Below, one piece after another: positions 45,135 through 55,303 of a stretch of DNA of 64,000 nucleotides (its first letter is position 1; every line of letters begins with the position of its first letter). Where the stretch lies: NCBI GenBank assembly GCA_947683625.1, contig CANTUR010000455.1:390001-454000 (forward strand), in the 5' to 3' direction. The notes beneath the pieces are model-generated. The model did not search any database, was not told the origin of the DNA, and saw nothing but the letters and a program-made list of their open reading frames with translations. Source of the stretch: Mallotus nudiflorus (Eukaryota; Streptophyta; Magnoliopsida; Malpighiales; Euphorbiaceae). A program made the translations under genes and the position numbers.

Positions 45135-46640
45135 TATCTAAGAGTATTTGGATATAAGTGCTTTATATTAAAAACTAAGGATAATCTTGGAAAATTTGAT
45201 TCCAAAGCTGATGAAGGAATTTTCTTAGGCTATTTTATTTATAGTAAAGCATATTGAGTGTTTAATAAGAGAACTCTAGTAGTTGAAGATTCAATGTATG
45301 TTGTATTTGATGAATCAAACTCACTTAATCCTAGAAAGGATATTTGTAATGTGTATGATCTTGTAGGTAACAATGAGATTATGGAAATTCAAGAAATACT
45401 AGTAAGCCTTTGAAACTTAAAGGTTTAAGTAAGGAGGACAATGAGGAAGCATCTCAACCTACCTTGAAGGATGAACTTCCAAAGGATTGACAATTCAAGA
45501 AAGCTCATCCTCAAGACCTCACATAGGTGACACTACAAAAGGGTAACTACTAGATTTCTATTATAGTCTATTATTAATTTAGCCTTCATTTCTAAAATTG
45601 AACCAAAAAATATTAATGATGCTTTGTGTGATGAATTTTGGGTCCTTATTATGCAAGAAGAGTTAAATTAATTTAAGAGAAACAAGGTTTGGACCTTGAT
45701 TCCTAAACCGAAACATCTTCCTATTATAAGTGCTAAATGGGTGTTTAGAAATAAGATGAATGAATAAGGTGTCTTAACTAGGAATAAAGCTAGACTAGTA
45801 GCTAAAAGTTATAATCAAGAGGAAGAAATCGATTATGATGAAACCTATGTCCTTGTTGTAAGATTAAAAGCTATTAGAATGCTACTTGCATTTTCATCAT
45901 TCATGGATTTCAAAATTTATCAAATGAATGTTAAAAGTGCATTTTTAAATGGTTTTATTGAAGAACAGGTGTATGTTAAACAACCTTAAGGTTTTGAAAG
46001 CTTTGATTTTCCAAATCATGTATTTAAACTTTCCAAAGCATTATTTGGATTGAAATAAGCTCCTAGAGCTTGGTATGAAAGATTGAGTAACTTCTTATTA
46101 GAGAAAGGTTTCTCTAAAGGAAAAGTTGATACAACTCTTTTCATAAAGAAATCCAAGCATGATTTATTAATTGTTCAAATAGATATTGATGACATTATAT
46201 TCGGTGCTACTAACAATTACTTATGTGAGGAATTCTCTAATTTAATGTAAGGAGAATTTGAGATGAGTATGATGGGTGAACTCAAATTCTTTCTTAGACT
46301 ACAAATTAAACAATGCAAAAATGGAATTTTTATCAATCAAACAAAGTATGCAAGAGATGTTCTTAAGAAGTTTGGCATGGATGGAGCTAAGATAAGTAAA
46401 ACTTCAATTAGTACCATAACCAAACGTAATAAAGAGAATGGCAAACCAATTGATGAAAAGCAATTTAAACGTGTGATCATATCCCTTATTTATTTAACTG
46501 TTAGTAGACCTGATATTATGTTTGCTACTTGCTTGTGTACTAGATTTCAATATAGTCCTAGAGAGTCTCATTTGAATGCTACTAAAAAAAATTTTAAATA
46601 TCTTTGTGGTACAATGCATTTAGGATTTTGGTATCCTAGG
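45135..46640 (+). pseudogene. Copia reverse transcriptase remnant
   Basis: The chromodomain-like link (LRVFGYKCFIL at about 45139 and GKFDSKADEGIFLGY) leads to the RT. RT motifs are AKWVFRNKMNE (about 45727), MDFKIYQMNVKSAFLNGFIE, FKLSKALFGLK followed by a stop, and QIDIDDIIFGAT at 46176-46210, where the catalytic YVDD is D-I-D-D (46185-46196): both aspartates remain but the Tyr is lost. A 195-codon open stretch (46263-46850) holds MMGELKFFLRLQIKQ, the end of RT and RNase H. Stops at about 45669, 45766, 45987, 46057 and 46248. Confidence 0.87.
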
Positions 46641-47052
46641 AGTTCATCCTTTGACTTGATTAGCTATTCTGATGTAGACTTTGCTGGTAGTTTACTAGAT
46701 AGAAAAAGCACGTCTAAAACTTTTCAATTTTTAGGACAATGTTTAGTTTCTTGGTTTAGTAAGAAACAAGTTTTAGTTTCCTTCTCCACTGCTGAAATTG
46801 AATATATTACAGTAAGTCTTTGTTGTTCACAAGTTTTGTGGCAAAAATAACAATTGTTAGACTATAGTGTAAAACTTGATCACATTATGATCAAATGTGA
46901 TAATAAAAGTGCTATCAACCTTAGAAAAAATCTCATTTAGTATTCTAGAACTAAGCATACATACATTAGACATCATTTCTTATGTGATCATGTTCAAATT
47001 GGTGATATCTCACTTGAATTTGTTGATACAAATAAGCAACTTGCAGTTTGAG
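46641..47052 (+). pseudogene. Copia RNase H remnant
   Basis: RNase H end of the copia polyprotein: SYSDVDFAGSLLDRKSTSK (about 46663-46720), SWFSKKQVLVSFSTAEIEYI and CCSQVLWQK, then a stop (46848). In another reading it continues KCDNKSAINL (about 46894), HTYIRHHFLCDHVQIGDISL and VDTNKQLA. The catalytic Asp of the first motif, Glu in STAEIEY and Asp in KCDNKSA are all present. Confidence 0.88.
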
Positions 47053-47770
47053 TTTGTTATTTATTACTATACATGTGTATAATATTTTAATATTGTGTTT
47101 ATACATGCATAATTCATGTATAATTTCTTCTTAGGAATTTTTTTGACATTTGATAAAGCATGAATATTTTTACAAAGATTTGGTGTATATTTGCTTTGTT
47201 CATATAGGAATTTTGGTCCCTTTGGGTTCATTTCCCCTTATATCTCTCTCTTTTTCTTTTACCTTTATACAAAGAGAGGAAAATATATTATGGATAATTT
47301 GTGTTTATGCTAAGTGCTACATAATTGATTAGCTAGCTAAACTCAATATGATCATGTGATAGTTAAGCTCATCTAGCATCAACATTATTGTTATGTGTAC
47401 TATTTTTATGATGCATCTTAGTGGCACGATATGCATACATGTTTGAAATTATTTTCTCACATTGCCTAACATTTATTTAAATGATCATGTTATCATATTT
47501 TATGTTTTAATACATTTATCATAAGAATGCCATGTTTTTATCCCTCTTGTTATATTTTATTTTATTTTTTATTTTTTTATTTTTTTGTCAAGGGGAATAA
47601 TCTATAAATTTATATTTCTTGTCATGTCTATATTCATCAGGGGAAAAATAAAGAAATATATTTTATTTTATTTGGTATCATTATTATCATAAATATTATC
47701 ACACACTTTACTTTGTATTATTTTTGTATCAAACTCAAAATAAGTTTGTTAAAATAAAAAAGAGAGAGAT
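47053..47770 (+). other. Copia 3' untranslated region and polypurine tract
   Basis: Non-coding AT-rich DNA. It ends with aaaataaaaaagagagagat just before the LTR, which is the polypurine tract. A small open frame at 47150-47332 shows no recognisable features. Confidence 0.7.
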
Positions 47771-48054
47771 TATTGACCTTAACAATAATCAATCTTAATT
47801 TTTTATCTTAAAAAACTTAATTTTGAGCATTTAATTTGTTTGTTTAAGTGTGTATAAGCTAGGACTCTATTGGAAGTTAAAATGAAGTATGAATATATTG
47901 GGCTAATTCGATCTCTGAAATTCAAGGAGGCTTTTGATATCCTTAGAGCTTTATAATGAGAAAGTTATCTTCTTCACATTTGAAGTAGACATCTTGAGCT
48001 TTATGAATTAAAAGATCAAGGAAAGAATTTGTTCTTCCTCTATAAAAAAATCTT

Positions 48055-48159
48055 ATATTGGAGATCCCATTTTCGTACCAACTCAAGATATGCTTATTGG
48101 GCTCTATGTATTAACAAGCGAGAATTGCCGGGGTATTTGTGCAAATGGGTATAATCCAT
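48055..48159 (+). pseudogene. rpoC1: Plastid rpoC1 fragment
   Basis: Translates to GDPIFVPTQDMLIGLYVLTS and then ENCRGICANGYNP, a conserved part of the plastid RNA polymerase beta-prime subunit. Only about 35 codons are present. Some residues differ from the usual plastid sequence (for example Glu-Asn-Cys where Gly-Asn-Arg is normal), consistent with decay after transfer to the nucleus. Confidence 0.88.
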
Positions 48160-48174
48160 AAGTGTCAGCAGAGG

Positions 48175-48225
48175 ACCAAGAAATTACTCGACCCCGTACA
48201 TCTGTAATGGTTATAATAGTATTGA
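48175..48225 (-). pseudogene. rps11: Plastid rps11 fragment, antisense
   Basis: The minus strand reads NTIITITDVRGRVISW, the conserved N-terminal part of plastid ribosomal protein S11, with Val-to-Ile changes relative to the usual form. About 17 codons. Confidence 0.75.
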
Positions 48226-48238
48226 TGGGGGCAAGGGG

Positions 48239-48310
48239 AGGGATATAACTCAGCGGTAAAGTGTTACCTTGATGTGGTGAAAGTCATCAGTTTGAGCCTG
48301 ATTATCCCTA
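48239..48310 (+). pseudogene. trnV-GAC: Plastid trnV-GAC copy, decayed
   Basis: 72 nt starting agggatataactcagcggta and ending tgattatcccta, with pairing acceptor ends (agggata/tatccct). The anticodon position reads gat instead of gac, and the T-loop reads tttgag instead of ttcgag; both are C-to-T changes. The 3' flank (aacccaatgtgagtttttct) is the normal plastid sequence toward 16S rRNA. No functional role is expected. Confidence 0.9.
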
Positions 48311-48392
48311 AACCCAATGTGAGTTTTTCTTGTTAAAATCCGAGTTTATTTAAGTATGCAAATTTTGAGTCGAAGTTAACATATGCAGTTGC

Positions 48393-49110
48393 CATTTTAG
48401 ATTGCATAACTCTTAGTATTTTGGACATATTTTGAGCTACAAAAGTCCAATTGAGGTGATTCAAAATGATATGAAAAGATAAGTCAAATATCTATAGCTT
48501 ATATGAAGAAAATATAAGTAAACTCAAACACCTCCAATAGAAAATTATGTTTTCAACTCATGCATAGTTGTCTAATAGTAGTCTGCCATTTTAGATTGCA
48601 TAGCTATTAGTATTTTGAACATATATTGAGCTAAAAAAGTAAAATTGGTTTAATTCAAAATGATATCAAAATATAAGTCAAATATCTATAACTTTTATGA
48701 AGAAAGTATAAGCAAATTCAAACATCTCCAATAGAAAATTATGGTTTTAACTCATGCATAGCTGCCTGACAGTAGTTTGCCATTTTAGATTGCACAACTC
48801 TTAGTATTTTAAACATAGCTTGTGCTAAAAAAAATAAAATTAAGGTGATTCAAAATGATATCAAAATATAAGTTAAATATCAACAACTTTTATAAAAAAA
48901 AGTATAGGCAAATTTGAACATCTCCAATAGAAAATCATGGTTTCAACTTATGCATAGCTGTCTGATAGTAGTCTGCATTTTAGATTGCATAACTCTTAGT
49001 TTTTTAGTCACATCTTGAGATATAGAAATTCAATTGAGGTGATTCAAAATGATATAAAAATATAAGTCAAATATCTACAACTTTTATGAAGAAAGTGTGG
49101 GCAGTAGTTT
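48393..49110 (+). repeat. 194-bp tandem repeat in the copia 3' LTR (4 units)
   Basis: Units start at 48393, 48587, 48781 and 48976 (spacing 194, 194, 195), each beginning cattttagattgcataactc. The 5' LTR has two units (40937, 41131), also 194 bp apart. The last unit in each LTR is incomplete. Confidence 0.9.
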
Positions 49111-49800
49111 AACAGCATTACTTTCAATAGCCTATCACAGTTTTAATTCATGCATAGCAGTCTAATAGCATTACTTTCAATAATTTAAAATTATTAACAT
49201 TAGATTCAAAATATAGACATCGAATACATTATTTGCACTTTCAACAGCTATATTTATGAGTTTTTATCTATATAAATACCTCTATAGCTGAATGGAAGTT
49301 AAGACATTTTTGCTTATTATCATTCTCCATCTTAACATTCATTAAAGCTCTCAAATTCTCAAATATTCACTCTTTGTTTATAACTTTTGTGAGAGTTCAT
49401 TATGTGTTAGAAATAGAATTTCTATTCTTCTTAAATCTTAAGATAGATTAGTAGGAAAGTGAGATTTATTTCTAAAGGAATTGGTTTAAGTGTTGTCCAT
49501 TAAAATACTTGGGATTTAGTTTTTTGAGTGAGCCTTGAAAACTCATGTTGTAAGGTTATAAGAGTAAGACATAAACTCTAGTGTAATCTCAATCTTGTGA
49601 ATAAGATTATGAGTGATTGAAAATTCTAACTTACAAATAAGTTAGGTGGAGACGTATGATTATTGTTGAATTTAAACTCCTTAAATCATTGTGTTCTTCA
49701 TTCTTCCTTCTCAATATTCTTTTAATTCTTACAAAGAATTATTTTTTTAATTTTAATTTTTATTTAATAGCCTTATTCACCCCGCTCTAAGGCTTTTTCA

Positions 49801-50845
49801 TAATCTATGCATGCCCCACCACACGGTTATGTATCAGGCCGTGCGCAAATTTGGAATAGTGCACACCCATGTGCATGGCCATGCACTAGGGTGTGTACAT
49901 AAAATTAATGTACACGCTTGCATACATGACCTAGTGCACACTCTTATGCATGGCCATGCGTTAGGGTGTGCACTCATGAAAAATCTTCCTTTTTCATTCA
50001 GGATTACAAATATAGAAGATTTTAAAATTAGAAGATTACAGATACAAATATTCTAGAATTAGAAGTTCTGGGGGCAAGAGATGGCTATAAAAAGAGGACC
50101 AATTCATTAATTCAAAGGGGGAATTCATTGAAATAAGCATTCAAAGCTATTTTGAGCAGAGAAAAAGCAAAGTTTCAAGTCAATCATGTTCAAGCATAAT
50201 TGTTCTCATGTTGAGAATATCTTTGATTATGATTATTTCAATCATGTGTAACTAATTTACTCAGTGTTTGGATTCATGTAGCTAGACTACTACTTGTTTG
50301 GATTTTTATATTTTAATTCAATAAGTGCATGTTTTTGGGTAGATTAGTAGACAACAAAAGTTGCATGATCTATTAGCTCATAGACCTGTGAAACTTAGGA
50401 ATCTTGATCATGAAAGTAGATGAATCCTTAGGGGAGTATTAAAATGTTAAGGAACTTAATGAGTCTTAATTAATTTACTTGACCATGAAAATGGACAGTA
50501 ATTAGTTTTGACATGCTTGAATGATCTCGAAAGATACGTTAAATAATTTGAGTAATCTACCTTTGACTATATTAATAAGTTGAATTAAGATTAAATCTTG
50601 TAATTCAAGTAAGTGTCTAGTGAAGTGAATCCAGATTCTATCTTTCAATATTGATTTTTTATTTTAGATTTAGAATTTATCTTTATTAATTAATATATTT
50701 TTCTAATTCAATTAAATCTATTTTGTTAGCTTGTGGAGATAAAATTATGGCTAGTACTCAATATCAATCTCCTTGTGGGAACAATACTCGATACTCAAAC
50801 TTTACTACTTATTGTAAACCGTGCACTTACGAAAATTGCCTAACA
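49801..50845 (+). mobile_element. Athila-like 5' LTR, 5'-truncated
   Basis: Homologous to 53651-54740: ctatgcatgccccaccacac at 49805 matches ctatgcacaccccaccatat at 53651. It ends ttgcctaaca at 50845. The first 355 bp of the LTR are missing and the copia LTR ends exactly at the breakpoint. TATA box at 50086-50094. Confidence 0.88.
50086..50094 (+). promoter_or_regulatory. Athila LTR TATA box
   Basis: tataaaaag followed by aggaccaattcat. The 3' LTR copy is at 53933-53941. Confidence 0.55.
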
Positions 50846-50851
50846 AGTTTT

Positions 50852-50869
50852 TAGTGTCATTGCCGGGGA
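50852..50869 (+). other. Primer-binding site, Asp-type tRNA
   Basis: tagtgtcattgccgggga, six bases after the LTR. The usual Athila site tggtgtcgttgccgggga is complementary to a tRNA-Asp 3' end. The two differences are G-to-A. Confidence 0.75.
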
Positions 50870-50892
50870 GATTGACAATACCAAAAAGATGG

Positions 50893-51150
50893 CATGACAA
50901 GCATATTATGAAGAAAGAATTTAAAGAAGGGACCATGTACTTCTGTTTAATTCAAGGCTAAAGCTATTTCCAGGAAAACGTAAGTTTAGATGGTCAAGCC
51001 CTTTCATTATCAAACATGTGTATCCTTATGGAGCAATAGAAGTGTGGAGTATAGATACTGGAGCTTTTAAAGTTAATGGACATAGATTAAAACTCTACTT
51101 TCACAATGAAGCTGTACCAACAATTGCACTTCTCAACTCAGTTTGAGACA
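50893..51150 (+). pseudogene. Athila pol C-terminal end joined to the primer-site region
   Basis: Codons for LLFNSRLKLFPGKRKFRW (about 50939-50990), IIKHVYPYGAIEVWSIDTG and FKVNGHRLKLYFHNEA are the end of an Athila polyprotein. They begin only about 25-40 bp after the primer site, preceded by a fragment equivalent to the WHDKH region (tggcatgacaagc). This marks the deletion junction. Confidence 0.8.
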
Positions 51151-53295
51151 TTAGTAAAATATAATCGAGCTAATGAATTTAAATAAGCATTTAATGGGAA
51201 GTAACCCATTCAACTTTAATTTGTTTCAGAATTTTTATTTTTATTTTTTATTTTATTTTTTGCAGCTTAATTTTGCAAAACTACAAAGGTGGATGTACAC
51301 AGTTGTGCAATTGGCCATGTCCAGGTATGTCATTACACAGTTATGTGCATGGTCATATCCTCGCTTGTGTATATGTTTTTATGCGTACGTAAATAAGTAC
51401 ACAGGTGAATAAACAATCGTGTAATTTTTCTCTAAATTTTTTTTTAATATTACACAGTCAAACACACACCTATGTATTCAACTATGCACATACATTCATG
51501 TACATGGTACCACACACGATTGAGTGCAATGGACCGTGTGCGTTCATTTTGCTTACACGGCCACACACATGATCTGTGCACCAAACAATGCACATACATT
51601 CACGTACATGGTCCAGCAGGCATGACCGTGTACATCATTCTTTTCCTTCATGCATAATGCATTAGACAATTGCTATATCTTTTCATTATTATTTTTTTAT
51701 TTTATTATTTTTTCTCATCTAACCATCACTTGCCTTTTATTTTATTTTATTTATTATTATTATTATTATTATTTATGCAACCTTAATTACCGTTTTTTAA
51801 TTATTTTTATTATTATTATTATTTAATTTTTAATTTTAATTATTATTTTTTTCTTTCTTAAACTACTATGGCCCATTCCTTTCCCCAATCGACATACTCT
51901 TCCCATATAATACCATTACCCTTTTTTTTTTTTTTTCCATCAATCACTTTCACTTTCATTTTATTTTTTTTTCTTTCTTTTTTTTTTCAAGATCTTTACT
52001 TTCTTTTTCTCCTTTACTGTATATTTCTTTTACTCTCCACTCCAATCCTCTCATCTATCTCATTCCCTTTACTTTTACCCTTACAATTTTATTTTTTTAT
52101 ATATTTTTTCTTTCCCTTCCTTTTCTAAAGAAACAAAAATGGTGCGCATAAAGAATGCATCCTTCACTGGTCATGCAACACGACAATGTACTGACCAGCT
52201 TCCACCTCCTCCACATGTCTTGGATCCTAGGTCCTCCCAAGCATCTATGCATCCCCTCCTTCAATTTGGATCCCCTTACTCACCAAGTCATTGTCTACCC
52301 TCCTCTCATATAGGAAATTCATTCTTTCCACCTCTTATTTATTTCTTTTTCTTCATTGGTCATTGTGGACACCGACTTGTTTCAGTGTAGGTGAGAGAAT
52401 ATATATTGCATTACATATTTTCTGCATTTGATTCCATCTATGTATCATATCATATATTACATGTTGCATGATTGCATCCACACACACTGAATTTTTGCAA
52501 TTTATCACTGTGATGAGCAGAGTGCATTAAATGTGATTTCATTGTACATGTTTAATAATCTTTTGTTAATGCTTGATTTGTAAATTTTAAAGTTAGGTTG
52601 ATAATTTAAGATTAAAGATTTCTAAAATTCTAATGAACCTAATGCTTACTTACTTTTGAATAACTAAATCTAAAAATTGATAATTCAGAAAACTGCTTGT
52701 AAGTGATACTTGGATGGTTATTTTTTGTTCTAACCTTGACACTAGCACATAACTTGATAGCAATAAAAAAAAACTCTCTTTAGAGCAGTGTATAAATATT
52801 ATATTTTTATGCTCTGAAATGTACTCTAATGCTCTAATCTGAGTATGAGTATCCAAAGGATTCATTTGACAATGTTCACACTTAATAATATTGGAACAAC
52901 AAAGGATTACTGAAAGTGAGAATAATAGAGAGATTAAAGGGAGATGGAGCGTAAAATGCACTCGCTAATAAAATAAAATAAATATTGCTATTTTTTATGT
53001 GATGGACTCAAGGAGTGGCTTGAGGCTACAAAAAATAATATCATTTGCTTTCATTTTTTTTATTACCAATTTACATGTTTTCAACAATTCAATAGCTAAG
53101 TTTGCTCTTCACTTGATAAAATTTACATCTTTAACTTTGAATTATCAGTATGATTTTAAATTATAAGCTTTGTATTAACCTAAGATTATGGCAGATGGAC
53201 ATTTAGAAGTTTATCAATGTGCTAAGTTTGTTGCATTGATGAGTGTTATTGTGCATTTTGCTTGAGGACAAGCAAAGGTTTAGTGTGGGGGAATT
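51151..53295 (+). other. Athila 3' non-coding region with a small ORF remnant and polypurine tract
   Basis: Includes a 'taatgggaagtaacccatt' inverted repeat (51191-51209) typical after Athila pol, palindromic cacacgg/gtgcatgg words (51290-51650), long T-rich low-complexity DNA (51680-52130), a short ORF (52139-52390) starting MVRIKNASFTGHATRQCTDQ that may be the start of the second Athila ORF (env-like position), AT-rich spacer, and at 53259-53292 the gcttgaggacaagc inverted repeat with the tagtgtgggggaattt polypurine tract. Confidence 0.65.
51290..51650. repeat. Palindromic cacacgg/gtgcatgg word cluster, internal copy
   Basis: Words such as acacagttgtgcaa, acacggccacacac, gcacatacattcacgtacat and catgaccgtgtaca recur every 40-60 bp. 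They use the same vocabulary as the LTR blocks at 49805-49975 and 53512-53820. Confidence 0.6.
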
Positions 53296-54740
53296 TGTTA
53301 TGTGTCATTTATACATATAATTTTAGGAGCATTTTTATTGGTTTTATAATATATTTTCATAAGTTTATTTAATTGTTATTAATTTTACTTGCATTTAGCA
53401 TAATATTATTTAATTTTCATTTTAAAGAATACATTTGCATGTTTGTTTAATAATTAAGTGCATTATAATATCTAATTAAATTATTTGTTATAATTTTATG
53501 AACTGAAGCTAGTGCATGAACATGTTTGCACAAATTGTGTACATAGGCTAACATATGACTGTGTGCTCATTAAGAATCCTGCACGCTTCACCACACGACT
53601 ATGTAAGAAGGTGTGCATTGACATGATTAAAGTCAAGCCCGATGAACAAACTATGCACACCCCACCATATGGCTATGTATTAGGTCGTACAAAAATTTGG
53701 AATAGTGCACACTCGTGCGCATGGCCATGCACTAGGGTGTGCATATAAAATTAACGTACACACTTGCATACACGCCTTAGTGCACACTCTTGTGCATGGC
53801 CATGTGTTAGGGTGTGCACTCATAAAAAATCTTTATCTTTTATTTAGGCTTACAGATTTAAAAGATTTCAAAATTAGAAGACTACAGAATGAGAATATTC
53901 TAGAATTGGAAGTTCTGGGGATAAGAGATTGCTATAAAAAGAGGACCAATTCATCATTTCAAAGGGCAAAATTCATTGAAATTAGCATTCAGAGATATTT
54001 TGAGTAGAGAAGAAGTAGAGTTTTAAGTCAATCATGTTCAAGAATAATTTTTCTCATATTTATAATATCTTTGATTATGATTATTTCAATCATATGTAAC
54101 TAATTTACTCAGTGTTTGGATTTATGTAGCTAGACTATTACTTATTTGGATTTTTATGTTTTAATTCAATAAGTTAATATTCAGTCAATTTTATAGGTTG
54201 CTTTTATATGTTCTTGTATTTGATTTTAGGCTTGATTAAATGCATGCTTTTAGGTAGATTAGTAGACAATGAAAGTTGCATGATCTATTAGCTCATAGAC
54301 CTGTGAAACTTAGGAACCTTGATAAAGAAAGTAGATGAATTCTTCAATAAGTATTAAATTGCTAAGGAACTTAATGAGTCTTAATTAATTTACCTAAACA
54401 TGAAAATAGGTAGTAATTTACCCTTGAATGATCTTAAAAGAGACTTTAAGTAATTTGAGTAATTTACCTTTGATTGTGTTAACAAGTTGAATTAAGATTA
54501 AATCCTATAATTCAAGTAAGTGGCTAGTGAAGCGAATCCAAGCTTTATCTTTTGGCTATTGAATTTATCTTTATTAGTTAATCTAGTTTTCTATTTCAAT
54601 TAAATATATTTTGTTAGCTTGTGGAGATAAAATTATGGCTAGTACTTGGTATCATTCTCCTCGTGGGAATGATACTCGATACTCAATACTCGAACTTTAC
54701 TACTTTTTACGAACCTTGCACTTGCAGAAATTGCCTAGCA
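53296..54740 (+). mobile_element. Athila-like 3' LTR
   Basis: Starts TGTTATGTGTCATTTATACA after the polypurine tract and ends ttgcctagca at 54740. It holds a palindrome-rich block (53512-53820) with gtgcgcatggccatgcacta, then a TATA box (53933), and the conserved stretch tagtagacaatgaaagttgc. Full-length partner of the truncated 5' LTR. Confidence 0.9.
53512..53820. repeat. Palindrome-rich block upstream of the LTR TATA box
   Basis: Repeats of gtgcatggccatgcactagg gtgtgca (53715 and 53795) and gcacacttg/gtgcacactc words. The core catggccatg is a perfect 10-bp dyad. Confidence 0.75.
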
Positions 54741-54969
54741 ACAGACACAGAAATAACAAATTAGATGATCGTCAGTATGTTGTAAAACTGGAGTCATAGA
54801 TATATTAGTCACTATGGTATTATCAAATTTAAAAGCTTTGGGCTGATTTGTTAAGTTATTAACCTAGGTGTTATTTCATCCTCTAAGGTTTTTAGTGAAT
54901 TTTTATTTGTGTTTCTATAGATGTATTGTTAGTTTAAATCAATAAAGTTGTTTTTCTTTTAAAAAAAAG
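54741..54969 (+). other. Unidentified 3'-UTR-like segment with poly(A) signal
   Basis: A short open stretch ends at a stop (54799), followed by AT-rich DNA, an aataaa at 54941-54946 and an A-run at 54961-54968. This looks like the 3' end of a transcript-derived sequence (retrogene or retroelement), but I do not recognise it. Confidence 0.3.
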
Positions 54970-55119
54970 TCTTTTTAGTTTCCTACTAAGGGTACAGCTA
55001 TGCCATTTTTCTTTCTAAAAAGAAAACCAAAAAGAAAATGTCAGTTTTCTTACTTTCAAAAAGAAAAGAAATAACATAATCTAAAAACTGATAGTAATGC
55101 TTAATTATCAAGTCATACC
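54970..55119. mobile_element. MITE-like element, second copy, left part
   Basis: Matches 18070-18233: gtttcctactaagggtacag, ctatgccatttttctttcta, aagaaaagaaataacat and gatagtaatgcttaattat. The outer left arm present in the first copy is missing. Interrupted at 55119 by a solo LTR. Continues at 57361. Confidence 0.8.
55115..55119 (+). other. Target-site duplication of solo LTR, left copy (atacc)
   Basis: atacc before the LTR, repeated at 57361-57365. The unoccupied copy at 18228-18232 has atacc once, in ggttataccatttttc. Confidence 0.92.
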
Positions 55120-55302
55120 TATAAGCACTCAATTTCAGGATGCAATTGTGCATAATGGCGACATAAGCCCCTATGATGAAATTTATTCAAAAATTGAACT
55201 TCGTTGTTGATTTTCTGGACTTTAAAGACTAAATTGCAATATTTTTTTTAGGATTTGATTACAAGAAAGTTAATTTTTCAGGGGTCTTTTGGTAATTAAA
55301 AG

Positions 55303-55303
55303 T

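Larger units (their letters stand above)
48011..48330 (+). other. Mosaic plastid DNA insert (NUPT) in the copia 3' LTR
   Basis: The sequence between gaattaa (48004-48010) and tgttaaaatccgag (48331) has no counterpart in the 5' LTR, where the same flanks are separated only by about 6-7 bp. The insert is made of pieces of three plastid loci: rpoC1 sense (48055-48159), rps11 antisense (48175-48225) and trnV-GAC with its 3' flank (about 48230-48330). The first about 40 bp (48011-48052) were not identified. The pieces come from separate places in a typical plastome, so they were joined before or during insertion, as in repair of a chromosome break with organelle filler DNA. Confidence 0.85.
40630..49800 (+). 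mobile_element. Ty1/copia LTR retrotransposon, SIRE/Maximus-like
   Basis: Two LTRs (1299 and 2030 bp) flank gag, protease, integrase, RT and RNase H in copia order (integrase before RT), with an initiator-Met primer site. LTR starts read TATTGACC, where TG is expected (G-to-A), and ends read TTTCA. No matching 5-bp target duplication is seen: ctact lies before and taatc after. The right edge abuts a truncated Athila LTR exactly. A rearrangement at one border is therefore likely. The lineage is suggested by the long coiled-coil gag end and motif wording. Confidence 0.9.
47771..49800 (+). mobile_element. Copia 3' LTR, expanded and carrying plastid DNA
   Basis: Runs from TATTGACCTTAACAATAATC to GGCTTTTTCA and aligns with 40630-41928. 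It is 731 bp longer. The extra length is accounted for by a 320-bp plastid mosaic (48011-48330) plus two additional 194-bp units. TATA box at 49269-49276. Confidence 0.92.
49801..54740 (+). mobile_element. Internally deleted Athila-like element
   Basis: Two LTRs (49801-50845, missing its first 355 bp, and 53296-54740) flank only 2.45 kb. The internal part goes from the primer site straight into the last codons of pol and then the 3' non-coding region. Gag, protease, RT, RNase H and almost all of integrase are absent. Such an element could move only with help from a full relative. Confidence 0.85.

Noticed and set aside
48239..48310. trnV-GAC as a working tRNA gene
   Set aside because: Anticodon and T-loop are mutated and it lies in a plastid-derived mosaic within a dead LTR.
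51868..52128. Phe/Leu/Ser-rich + strand frame
   Set aside because: A translation of poly-T and TTC-rich tracts in the Athila 3' region. Not a believable membrane protein.
54611..54799. Small + strand ORF at the Athila 3' LTR end
   Set aside because: Most of it is LTR sequence, equivalent to the non-coding end of the 5' LTR at 50720-50845.
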